In this document: piece after piece, positions 24,960 through 36,282 of the stretch
Layout of the letters: every line of letters starts with the position of its first letter
How positions within the stretch are numbered: position 1 is the stretch's first letter
NCBI GenBank assembly: GCA_034509755.1
Contig: CM067556.1
Coordinates: 12,361,501-12,425,500, forward strand
DNA length: 64,000 bases
Origin: Anisodus tanguticus
Lineage: Eukaryota > Streptophyta > Magnoliopsida > Solanales > Solanaceae
Reading direction: 5' to 3'
Position numbers and translations under genes: made by a program
Notes under the pieces: generated by a model
Database searches by the model: none
What the model saw: only the letters and a program-made list of their open reading frames with translations
What the model was told of the DNA's origin: nothing

Positions 24960-25870
24960 ATCCGTTGCACATCAATTCATCATTTATTTTGGCTGAATTA
25001 CTACCTCCATAATTGCCATTACTTGGCCAGTAACAACAATTATGTGGGCAGTTGGTAAGTCCTCTCCTTCAACTATATAAAGGAGCCTTTGCACAATTGT
25101 TGAGACACACAGAAACATACAAACGAATCAGATTCTTCCTACTATCTTCCAGCATCATTTCATTACTTAAAATTCTTCAAGGTAGCACTTGAGTTTCCTT
25201 TGCTCAATTGTTCAGTTTTGTCCTTATATACGGGGAAATCTCAATTGTTCGATTCTGTTCCAGTTTTTGTCTATTGAAATTTCAGTTTATTGTAATTTCA
25301 TTGTGTTGTAATAGGATATACTTTCAAAATTCTTGCAAATCTTGTCTTAAAGTTTCAATACCCCTTCCCACACAAGATTAGTGATATCCCCACCAGTTGA
25401 GACCGGCATTAATTCTGTGAGAGACGAGCTGGGGAATAGTTGCATATTGAAAATAAAGTTAAAGAAGAATTACTGGATCATGTCATCAAAATCAGGAAGA
25501 AGATAACCTCGAGCGGACCTTAGCTATCACTCGACTCAGCATATCAAAACTGTTCCAGTTTCTTGTTCAAGTTCATTGAAATTTCAGTTTATTGTAATTT
25601 CATTGTGTTGTAATACTTAGCATATACTCTTTTCCGTTTCCTGCACCATTGTAAACAACAATTACTTTCAAAATTCTTGCATCCAAGAGTTAACTTGTGG
25701 TTCTTGTCCATGAGCTACTTTTGTTTCAATACCCCTTCCCACACAAGATTAGTGAAGATGATCCCCACCAGTTGAGACCGGCATTAATTCTGTGAGAGAC
25801 GAGCTGGGGAATAGTTGCATATTGAAAATAAAGTTAAAGAAGAATTACTGGATCATGTCATCAAAATGTA
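24960..25870. repeat. LTR-like repeat with an internal tandem duplication
   Basis: It contains a TATA-like CTATATAAAGG at about 25073 and downstream sequence parallel to 16320-16740. A block of about 140 bp (GTTTCAATACCCCTTCCCAC to GGATCATGTCATCAAAAT) occurs at about 25350-25491 and again at about 25724-25868. The copies are nearly identical apart from a 6-bp insertion (GAAGAT). The second copy is followed directly by unrelated sequence. No coding frame runs through it. Confidence 0.6.
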
Positions 25871-27128
25871 ACTCCTACCACAAAAAGAAGAAAGTCTATC
25901 AACAGCTTAATATTTGACTATGATTTATCAAAATAGTTTTAATTATGAATAGTTGTGATTCATGTTACTTTTTAAGTAGTTTCCACATATTTTATTTTCA
26001 TTTTAAAAGAACCAACATATCCTGTGCAAATTCATCGAAATTTAGACGAGTTAATTTTGATACTTGGTATCTTGACATTCTTTTTGAGATAGGCTCTTTT
26101 CATCTTGTTAGGAAAGATATGTTTAGTACCCCATTTGCATTCAAAGTAAATGCACATATTTCTTGTCTTGGCTTATTTTTGTTATTTTGGCTTAAAAACA
26201 CTTTCAGGCTCTTAGTCATCTCAATTTGTCTCTTGAAAAGGAAGGTTCTAAAACATGTGCATTACACGAGAAGTTAAATTGGACTTGTCTTTGACTTCTA
26301 AACAACTTTTCTCTATTCCATGCCTACTATTGGAAAAGTAACTCATGGAAACTGAATGCTCGCCAAACCGATATTGAATAGTAAGCATCTTCAACTTTCT
26401 TGTCAATGATGGTGCAAAAGTTATGCAGAATTCAGGGGAGAGAGACCCTTTTTTTTTGCTTGTATCTTTTCAGTAAATTTGTTTTTCCCGAACATTGTAT
26501 GTCTGACGTGATGACTTACTACCTTTGCTTCTCTTCTGAAATCTTGAGATACTGAAGCTCTCTGTGGTCCGTGTAAGGCTCTGTTATTGGACAATGTTCA
26601 TTTTAAAGCCAAGGGTCATGGGATCGTAACCGAACAACTGCATATTTATTTATCTATTTTTGTTTCTAAAAAATAGTATAGGACCATGTGATTTTTCAGG
26701 ATATTCTTTGTATGAGACATGGACTTACAGTTGCTACACTTTGGGGAAAAGGAGCAAGACTGTTCCCCACACGGAGAAAGAATGCAATTTGCCACTTAGA
26801 CAAGAATATTGGCTACAGTATGCTTCTTTAAGACCATAGAATCAATATAAGTTTCTAAAATCTCAAATAACAAACTAGAAATCATTGTATTGCAATGCTA
26901 ATAGTAACAAGTGGATAACTAAACTTGGTGTTTTAAGGTGCTTTTTTTGTTTTATTGCATGATTGCAACCATTTTCACTCTTTAGTTATCAGCAGCCTAT
27001 AGTAAGTATTGTGCCAAATGAAATGATTTATATGATTTGTTGGGATATCAAATGCAGTTTTATGGTTAGTGCTGTGTATTTGTCATCGTTTTTGACACTT
27101 TCTTACTAGGGCAGTGTTTGTATTGCAG
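25871..27128. other. No coding exon recognised; upstream of the CRIPT exons
   Basis: A search by eye for the N-terminal CRIPT exons (Cys-x-x-Cys start, Lys-rich middle) found nothing on the plus strand. The ORF at 25945-26277 resembles no family I know and is AT-rich. Confidence 0.4.
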
Positions 27129-27395
27129 GTTATGGAAGTACAAAGTGCACTATTTGCAAGCAACAAGTGCATCAAGATGGCAAGTATTGTCATACCTGTG
27201 CTTATAGTAAAGGTAATGAAGAGTACTTTGGAATTGCATGTGATTTATATTAGTGGGGCGTTAGTTCTAAATGATTTATATTAGGGCAACGTTCCTTTTA
27301 TGTCTTATCTAAAGTGTCCTTCCTATGCAGGAGTATGTGCAATGTGTGGAAAGCAAGTTCTCGACACCAAGTCATTCAAACAGAGCAATGTATGA
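27129..27395 (+). pseudogene. CRIPT: CRIPT homologue, last two exons only
   Basis: Two exons (27129-27212 and 27331-27395) are bounded by AG and GT sites and join in frame. They read YGSTKCTICKQQVHQDGKYC, HTCAYSKG, then VCAMCGKQVLDTKSFKQSNV and stop. These are the highly conserved C-terminal half and zinc-binding CxxC pairs of CRIPT (cysteine-rich PDZ-binding protein), a small protein of about 100 aa. The first exon here begins mid-codon (two leading bases), so upstream exons are required, yet none was found in the preceding 1.2 kb, where LTR-like repeats end at 25870. Either the gene is 5'-truncated or its first exons lie behind a long intron further upstream. The exons themselves show no damage and splice sites are intact, so the pseudogene label is provisional. 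It converges on the J-protein gene. Confidence 0.75.
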
Positions 27396-28981
27396 TGTGG
27401 CCATGGCTGATAATCTAACTTTTCTGTTAATCAGCACTCTTATCTTAGAGAACTGTTCTTACTTTGTGAATGCAATCAGAAGCAGTTGGTTCTGTATTCA
27501 TGATGTTGTAAAATACTTAAAAGAGCTTCACCTAATGAGGAGCTGTAAATTGATGATCTTTGAAACATTAGTTTCAGTTCGTCTTTACGATTGATTTTAT
27601 GTGCTGTGGTCTCTGTTTCACCCGCTGTCTTTGGTATGGAATAAAAGCCCGAATCATCATCAATAAGTATCCTGAAAAGCTTGAGTGTATTGCTAGAAAT
27701 TCTGTAAACAGTTTGACACGGTTTATTGACTACTAAAGGATGATTGAGAATTCTACTACTGCACTTCACCTAGAGATTCTTCCAGCTATAAGTGACCACC
27801 TGATGATGAAAATAATGATAGCCATTTATCATTAATTTCACTTTTTACAAATAATATTAAAACCATGTATGAAACACTCTCACCATCTCTGATAGAATGA
27901 CTGGTTCAGATTTAGAAAGTCAAAAGATCTATATTTTTTTCATTCCATGTAAAAGCATCTTACAGCTTCTTTGGATGATTGTTATATATCATATCATAAT
28001 GTACGCCTTGTGCCAGCATTTACGCCATATCTGCTTTACCCGCACATTTTTTAGTCAATCAACTAGATTCAACTTTCTCATTCTCAGTCAGGATAAGTAT
28101 GTCCATGCAAGAGGTTGTGAGTTCATCTCACACCTTGGGCTCTACTTTCTCATTCTCAGTCAGGATATAAATAAATAAGTCCACAATTGTGGAGAAGCTC
28201 TGCATGTGTACTGAAACATATCTCGCAATAATATTTGTCCATAAAAACACAACTGTTAGGGAGCAACATGCAGTCTTGGAAGGATCAAGCATGAAAGAGT
28301 ATTTCTTATCCTTTATCATAAGGAAGTTTCTCATCTTAACCAATTTGAAATTACTTTTATCTTCATTTTTGGCTGATGGAAACAGTAAAAAAGACCAAAA
28401 CAGCATTCAAAGAAGCATTTTGCCCTCCGAATTTCAACCCCCTGGTTGAAATGGCATTCAACTTATCCACGAAGAGGAGCAATCTAAAGTACTTTTACCC
28501 TTTCACACGTTCCTGAACGTCAGTATGATGAAGTCAATGCAGATAGAACACATAAGCTTTAGCAGAGCTAACACTGCCAATTGGTAATAATAGACCTGTC
28601 ATTATCATATTCACCAGTTAAGAATATGGTACATACAAATACAACATAGCCAAGTATGAAGTTCATTGTCTGCTGGAACACAACCTCTGCTTTCAGAACA
28701 TATAGATGGTTGGCCACCTATTCTAACCTAGCATTATATCAGCAAAACCACCATGGGGAATGGTACTCATCAGAAGAAGCTTGTCCCCGAAAATTGTTCC
28801 AAATGCAGTATGCTTGCATCCTGTCTCAATATGTATTTTGTTAAGTTATTTATTTTGAGTAATAGTATAGCTGTGACACTGACTGTGAAAATCCAAGTTC
28901 TAAGACAATACTATCGATCCAATAGCTCTCGGTGTCAAAACTGGTTTCATCCCACACATAGCTTTGAGTAAGAAAAAACTT
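27396..28981. other. Intergenic between convergent genes
   Basis: Presumably holds the 3' untranslated regions of both neighbours. The phrase TTTCTCATTCTCAGTCAGGATA occurs twice near 28075 and 28145. No gene seen. Confidence 0.45.
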
Positions 28982-31900
28982 TTATCTTCGGCGCTTTGAT
29001 TCCTTGCGCATCTCTGCCACATAGCTTTCAAAGTTGGACTTCTCCCAAAGCCGTCTTTGAATAAGATCTTCCTTGGTTGATTCGTCTGATAAAAGAAGCA
29101 TGATTAAAATAAATCATAAACAGCGAAGAAATGAAAAGAATATTTATCAAAACCCTACATTGGCAGCAATGATCGAGGAAACATTTGTGCAAAGCATCAC
29201 CAATCGCATATACAGCCTCAATCACTTTTATCTACATTTTTCAAGATTTACACGAGTATCTGAAAGTCTTTTTGCTCTCACCTTGGTCATTTATATAATT
29301 CAAATTACGTTGTCGCATTTTTTCACACATTCTGACTAGTGCGCCAATTTACAACTAATACCTTAACTGCCTTCCATTAATTTAACCCAAAAATAAATTG
29401 AATGTGTGAGAGAGTTCATAAAGAGATTAGGTAGCGGAGAAGACAGAGCAATGTGTGCTTTATAGTTGGTTTTTGACCCTTTTTCAGTTTAACTCGACTA
29501 AATTGACAGATATTCTGCAATTGGAGATAAAAAGGCATTACTGAAGTGCAGTGCCAGTTAACATCTGTGGTTGCTTGCATCTTAGATAACTTGTTGTTTT
29601 CATTAACTTATTTTTCTGTTTGGTATAAACGTAGTATAGAAGTTTCTTATGTAACATCCACCAGCAAACCTTGAATGCTAGATATCTGCTCTTTGATCAA
29701 TTTCTGGAATACAATAAGATGCAAGAATTGCACTGGTCATTCCCCCGAATTAAGCAAGTCAATGGAGGGAGTCCAGTGTGTTTGGTAGGATCTACCTCAC
29801 CCTTGGGTTGATATCTCATTTAAGCCAAATTCATTTTTACTATAACCATATTTTTGCTTACTCAATTAAACTACATAATGGACCTAGTTATGCTCCTATT
29901 TTATCTAATTAAACTCAATTACCCAACACAGAAGAATGTTGCAAGTTAAGTTTTAAGTCTTACCCATAGATATCCATGAATCAAGAGGAACCCGAAGAGA
30001 CCTTCGTGTCAAATAGGAGGCATCTTCCCATGAATATGGAGCACGCTTGACATTGTACCTCCAGAACCAACATCCATACCACAGCAACAGCTGCAGAAGA
30101 TAGAAGAAGAAATGTCAGCAACTATTAATATCTGATATCCATAAGCATACAGTATCTTATTTTAAACCCTCTAGCAGAACAAACTATAAGCACAAGGAAA
30201 TTTGAATCAACTGACCACGCCAAAATGTCTTTTCATTTCATTATAAACTTATAATGCATAAAACACCAAGATGCTGCTACCTTTCCCAGAGTGTAAGGAA
30301 GAAGTATAAAACGGATTCCAATTAGTTCCCAAACGGAAGGCTTTTCAGTTCCCTTTATGTCCAGGTTGAGTTCCTTGCTAAGTTCTTCCTCCAAATTCCT
30401 GTCAGAGACAGCAAATTTGGCTGATAAACAAAATTGAACGACATCCCATATGAGAAAGCAAGTATATTTTGTCAAGCTAAATTCAGAAGATTCAAATCAG
30501 GTTGCATAGAGTCAATAAACAAAGAGATATGCTCATACTTGTCCATCGGCTTGTTGCTCTTCTTCCTATTAGCAACTCCTCCAGTGCGTTGAAGCTCCAA
30601 AGCCCGTAGCTTGTTTTTATAAGCTGGAGTTTTCTTGACCATGTCAATAGCCTAATAGAGGAGGAAATCACAATTTATAATATATGGCAAAGTAATAAGA
30701 AGCAAGAAAAAAACCTACTTTATATGTCACTCTCTTGTAATTTTTGTTTAAGCCAGAGATTACTGTTTCACAGAATTCAAAATAAGAGAATTTTTATTTT
30801 ATTTTGTTTTATTTACCATGGTGTAACCTTTCAATATATTGCACTTCTTTTGGAGCCCAACTGCTATTTTGCAATGTCTCCCACTAAATAATAAAATTGC
30901 TCACCCAAGATCATTCTGACTTTCCATTACAAGTCAAACTAGGTAATGCAGAAAAGTGAAGAAAAGAATATGTACAAAACCTCTTTATATTTTATTGTGA
31001 ATCTTGGAGTGTTTCTAGATGATCGATAATTTAAATAGAAAATTTGCAAAAGATATGGTCTCTTACTTGCCTGAGAATTAATGAAATAGGTAGCTGCCTC
31101 ACGTTGGTCTTATTCCTATTGTTATGTATGCAATTTTTTGGAAGCTACTGAATCTTCCGATGCTCATTTAGAAGAGGGGAGATTTTTATGAGAATCATGG
31201 CCCAACTTGCTGAAGCTTTTGTTGCTTCTAAGGTGTTTTCTGCAGACTTAGATCAAGGGGATATCATGAATTCACAGAATCTCCTCCTTCCACTTAAATT
31301 TTCAGAACAGTCACAGTTAATGTCATTAACTCCACCTACTTAAGATTCAGAAAACATAGCTGGTTCCACGCCCTGACAAAGGTGGAGAGTTACAATAGGT
31401 TGATAGCTAGAGCAAAAGTAGTAAACTTATAAGTGATTTTCTCTAACTATGGATGGATGCATGGTTAATTGGATCCTTAGTAATGCCGTTGATTAAAGTT
31501 AATGCATAGCACAGGTTTCTCCTAGTTCTCCAGACTCTTTATCGATCAACATGCTATTGCTGTCCTGCTTAACTTATCCTAATACACTACTTTCTCACGT
31601 TCTCGCCACAAATTAAGACTTGAATAATCCCAAGCATCCCTATTTGCTCTAATTTCACTTCTGATGAATCGTGATCTTATCCTATGACAATAAGGTCCGT
31701 CAGAATAGGATGATAGGAGTAAATACGACTGGAGGAACGATTTTCTAGTTTAGTTATTGATGACTAAGTATAAATAATTTTAAAATGCTTATTTTCCTCA
31801 AATTTGTAAAGAAAATAATACTCCTCTGTCCCAATTTATGTGACACCTTTTCCTTTTAGTCAGTCCCAAAAAAGAATGATACCTTTAATAATTAGTAGTA

Positions 31901-34213
31901 GTAATTTAACTTTAAACTTCCCATTTTGCACTTAATGAGAACACAAATATCTATGGCTTAATTTAGACCACCAATTCCAAAAGTCTTTTTTTCATACATA
32001 AACTCCATGAGCAATCAAACACCATTATATAAATTGAGACGGAGGGGGTGATTATCTTCAAACAAATAGTTACACCTTGTAAGACAGGTAATCATAAAAT
32101 GATACATCTTCATATCAGCTAGGTTTACCCAGAAATACTTCAGACATACAGTTAACCATACATAAGGACCATCTCATCATAGGACTATTCTTTACTTTAT
32201 TGTCTGAGGATCAGGATCACATTGCTTTAGTTCGTCAAACTATAAAATTTCATCCCGTGGATATTTGAAATCATAAAACTAAAATAAATGAAAAAATCAA
32301 GCAAAAGAAAAGTCATGACAGCATTCTTCAATTTCCAGGCTATAACAATAAGATCTCTTCTTTATCCAGTGATTGCTGATGCAGGTTGCAAGTTGAGAGA
32401 AATCTTAGTGATGAATGTTTAGTGTTACTTTACCTGATTATATCTTGTACACTGATTCAGATACTGAAATGATGAAAGTATCAAAAGAAGACCAATGAGG
32501 ACAGCACGGGTATCCTACAATTTAAAATACAAGCAGCTAAGTGAGCATAGAATCAACTTTGCATGTATAATGAAATCTCTGGCAGGAAATAGGAAAAGGC
32601 TCTTACAGTTTTGTGACCATAGTAAGCATGGTAGTAACGTGCCGTATTATAGAAAAACTGAAAATTCGAAAGCATGAATAAAACACATTAGTATGTGACC
32701 TGATTATCATCTGTCAATTGAGAAGTCTAATAGCATTTCCCAAGAAAGTCCAATACTCATAAGTTGGATTCCAAGATACTCAAAAGAATGTCATTAGGAT
32801 ACTACGGAATAAAATTGAAGCACTGGCCACTAGGACTCCTTGCCGTAATCCTATGAAAAAACTTTTTATGCAAACAATATGTAACCAAAAGAGTAATGGA
32901 AACTAACCTCCTCTGGATGGGCAAGTGCATAATCATACTGCTCCCTTGTGGCTTCGTCTTTCAAAATCTACGGTGAAAAATCAGCTCTTTAATATTTGTC
33001 ACAAAGACATACTACTCCCTCCATCCCAACTATATGACATTCCAAACTATTAGACAATGTTCCATTAATATCTTTCACTACTTTTTTGTTCTTTCTAACT
33101 TTTTAGTTAGTACTACAGTATTTTGTCCAGCTACTACTAAAACAACAACATACCCAGCATAATCCCATAAGTGGGAGTCTGGAGAGGGTAGTGTGCACAC
33201 ATATAATATGGGATGAAGGGATTATTTGTATTAGATCAGATAAATCTCACTTATTGAAAATACAATGTGCTGACCAAGGCAACTTAGGTCAATCCTAATG
33301 GAGTATTAATTTCATACAGGGTAAAAAAAAATGAGCTTAGATCAGATAAATCTCACTTATCGAAAATACAATGTGCTGACCAAGGCAACAAGAAAGCTCA
33401 TTTTTTTACCCTGTATGAAATTAATACTCCATTAGGATTGACCTAAATTCACTTAAAATTATGCTTCTTCCATCTTTTGTTGATTTTCATATTCTTAATG
33501 CATATAACTGAAATCCCAATTTAATGAGCTAATCGATCTCAAAATAGATACTCCCTCCATCCCAATTATATGATGTAGTTTGACTGGACACGGAGTTTAA
33601 GAAATATAGGAAGACTTTTGAATCTTGTGATCTAAAATAAACCAAAAATATTTGTGTTAAAGCATAGAATGTAAAGTTTAAAATTAAACTATTGCCAAAT
33701 AAAGAAATGTGTCGTTCTTTTTGGGACTAACTAAAAAGTGAAGTGTGTCGTATAAATTAGGACGGAGGTATTAAGCAGAATAGTAATTACCTCATAAGCA
33801 TTTGCAATTTTCACAAAAAACTTCTTTGATTCTGGATCAGGGTTTTTATCTGGATGACTAAACAACACAATTAATTATCAATAACATCCCAATTTAACCA
33901 AAAAAAATAATATCAACTGAGATATAAGGAAGAAATTAAAATTACTGTTTCAGAGAGAGCTTGTAATAAGATTTCTTGATTTCAGAAGAATTGGCATTTT
34001 GAGTCACCCTGAAAATAAAAAAATAAAAATAAATAAATAAAAAAGTTGGAAAAAAAATGAAAGAATTAGAAAGGATAGTATAATGAGGGATTACCCAAGG
34101 AGATCGTAACAGTTATCTTCGTCACAGTATATGGAGAAGGAAGGTTGAACCATAAGGGAGAGCACGATAGTTACTGTGAGTGCGAACCACTGGATCGCAT
34201 TTCTTCGGGCCAT
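28982..34213 (-). CDS. ER-membrane J-domain protein, dnaJ 50 / DNAJC25-like
   Basis: Ten exons join in frame to 903 nt, 300 aa: 34213-34095, 34008-33946, 33857-33791, 32967-32908, 32657-32607, 32514-32434, 30651-30539, 30398-30281, 30090-29964, 29085-28982. All introns are GT-AG. A signal/anchor segment covers about residues 8-27. The J domain starts at about residue 32 (YDLLGVTQNANSSEIKKSYY) with the catalytic HPD at 62-64 and KNPDPES after it. A membrane segment follows at about 124-140 (AVLIGLLLILSSF) and another hydrophobic pair around the sequence RFILLPYTLGK / LLLWYGCWFW. The tail is basic (RKESKRRR). This layout is that of plant chaperone protein dnaJ 50 and animal DNAJC25: a J-protein co-chaperone in the ER membrane expected to stimulate an Hsp70 ATPase. 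No disabling change seen. Introns carry several repeats. Confidence 0.93.
31821..32048. mobile_element. Stowaway-like MITE in J-protein intron 6
   Basis: Left end CTCCTCTGTCCCAATTTATG after TA; right end whose complement reads CCTCCGTCTCAATTTATATA. Length about 228 bp. The right TA is not intact. Lies in the 1.8-kb intron between 30651 and 32434. Confidence 0.65.
33141..33200 (-). mobile_element. TS-type SINE, 3' fragment
   Basis: The plus strand reads AACAACAACATACCCAGCAT followed by AATCCCATAAGTGGGAGTCT and GGAGAGGGTAGTGTG. This is the complement of the 3' part of the Solanaceae TS SINE, which ends in TTG repeats. Only about 60-65 bp remain. It sits in J-protein intron 3. Confidence 0.65.
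33231..33446. repeat. Composite direct and inverted repeat in J-protein intron 3
   Basis: Order: direct repeat copy 1 (33231-33283), inverted arm L (33284-33338), direct repeat copy 2 (33337-33389), inverted arm R (33394-33446). The direct copies differ at one of 53 positions. The arms are complementary except for a 2-nt difference in an A/T run. No TIR or TA duplication typical of a known MITE is evident. Confidence 0.8.
33551..33768. mobile_element. Stowaway-like MITE in J-protein intron 3
   Basis: CTCCCTCCATCCCAATTATA at the left after TA (33549-33550), TATAAATTAGGACGGAGG at the right before TA (33769-33770). Length 218 bp. Same family as 2719, 22633 and 31821 by interior sequence. Confidence 0.8.
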
Positions 34214-36282
34214 CTCCGGTCGACGGCGTTTTTCTCTCCGTCTCCAACAAACTCAGATTTTGCGTCGTATATGAAGGGCTGCTTCGTTGTTATGAAATGA
34301 CTTTTCTGTCCTTAGATCGTTGACTTTTCCTTTCAGTCAAATAAGCTAAACAAGTTTTTAATTTCAGTAAATGTTCATCATTTTAACTTTTGTGATAAAG
34401 TTAATTTCTCAACTTAAGAAGTTTAAAATTTGTCAACACTAACAAAACTTTAAATAACTTTTACAAACAATATTTTTTAATAAATGATTTCATTACAAGT
34501 TGTTCCTACCTCCGCATAATCTGCTTTAATTGCACGGTTTCCCTTCAAATGGGCGGGTCTTTAATTTTTTTCATTAAAAATACATCACAAGTTATGCTGA
34601 ATTCCTAATTTTGCCCCCTTAAATGGCGTAAGTTCTTTTAAAGGATACAACACAAATTGTGCCGAATTCCTTCATGAACCTATGACACAATAGGTATAAG
34701 TTCCATTTGAATGCAAAAATTAAAATCAGCACAAAATAGTGCCAAAAGTACAAATGACCCAATAATCAATCGAAGGCCCAAAGAGGGTTTGAGTGAGCCC
34801 ATTAATTAATAATAATTTACTTAAAACGTTAAACCTTTAGGTGTGATTTTTCACAAATATGATCAATTAAGGATATTGTTTAAATTTTGTATTCCTTAAA
34901 AAACTTGTGCAAAAATAACTTCCCAAATCATAACTTTCACAAGAGAATCATAATCTTTTCACATGTTATGTTGGACAAAGATGAAAAATCAAGTTTTCAC
35001 AAGTTATGTATGATAAGTTATAAGTTTGATACAAATTATACACAAATTCTGTGAGATAGGTAAAATTTGTCATGTTCACAAGTTATGTCATAGTAGCAAA
35101 ATTTTATAATATCTCCCTTTTACATATCTTGTTAAATTCTTCATAAGTCTTGACAGAGTAGTAAAATTTGTGTGTGTTGTTCAATTATTCACAAGTTGTG
35201 CCGCATCGGCATACAATGGCGGAGCTAAAAATTTGACGAAGGGTGTGCAAATTTTCTTCTCACTTGTGTTAAAGATGTGCAAAATTAATATATACTCATA
35301 ATAGCTAACATTTAGCTTATGTATACCGCGTAATTTTCCGACGAAGAGTGTGCACCTGACCATCCTTCGCCTAAGATGGCTCCACCCATTACGTGCAATA
35401 CTTGGTTCTATCGTCATTCTAGACACATGTTCTTAAATCTTAATGGATTGACAAAACTTTTATGTGGTGTGTTCAATTATTCAAATTTATTACTTTTCTC
35501 AACATGATTATTCTATTGATTCCACACCTTCCTTCTTAAAGCCATCAATTTGGTAAGTTCATGTAATATTAGCTATACAAGTTGATGGAAGAATTCGTAC
35601 TAAGGCCAGCTTCTTAAAAGAATTTAGTGGTACAAGCAAATCGGAGATATCTGAAGAAGAAAACTACAATAATTTAGTTGTTTTTCTTCTTTTTTATCCT
35701 AGTTTCTGTCTTGTGCTTGCTTGGATGGTTAGATCTTGTGAGTCAATATGGAGGATGAGGAGGAAGAAAAAGGACGAAAAAATTGTGAAGATGAATATTT
35801 TATCACTGAATTTGTATTTGCATAATTTTTAAAATTGGGATAAAAAATTAAATACTTGGCTAGCAGGAGACCCCTGTTGAAAGTTCTTGGACCATATCCA
35901 TCTTTCTATTATCCAACCTTTTTATTGGTTAGTCGTTACTCCTTATTTTAAATTCTTTTATAAGCCTAACTACTAATTGGAGTGGTAAAAAATAAAAAGA
36001 AAAGAAAGCTATAAATCACCATCACAAAGCAAGAAAAATCTTCTTTCCACAAATAAAGTATCAAAATTAGAGATACTTGTAAAGTATTATTAGCTCACAC
36101 TCATTTGCTTACATGGTTCAACGTAATACTTATATAGGGATATAAGATATGGACCTACACTAAATTAAAAGTCAAAAAGAGAAACATTGACTTATACATT
36201 TTTGCTATACAATATTCTAAAGGTCAAATGTGACCATATATGCATTTTAAATTAATTACTACAATTTTTATTTTTTTTGAGT
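34214..36282. other. Intergenic; dispersed repeats
   Basis: Holds the promoter of the J-protein gene proximally. A dispersed repeat at 34533-34765 (GCACGGTTTCCCTTCAA ... AAAGTACAAATGACCC) matches 24030-24270. At 35214-35394 a short element has opposed ends GGCGGAGCTAAAAATTTGAC and GATGGCTCCACC. No gene seen. Confidence 0.45.

Noticed and set aside
25945..26277. Plus-strand ORF of 110 aa before the CRIPT exons
   Set aside because: Phe/Leu/Ser-rich translation of AT-rich DNA; does not resemble the CRIPT N-terminus.
33231..33446. CRISPR-like array
   Set aside because: Only two direct copies interleaved with inverted arms, in a plant intron; not an array with spacers.
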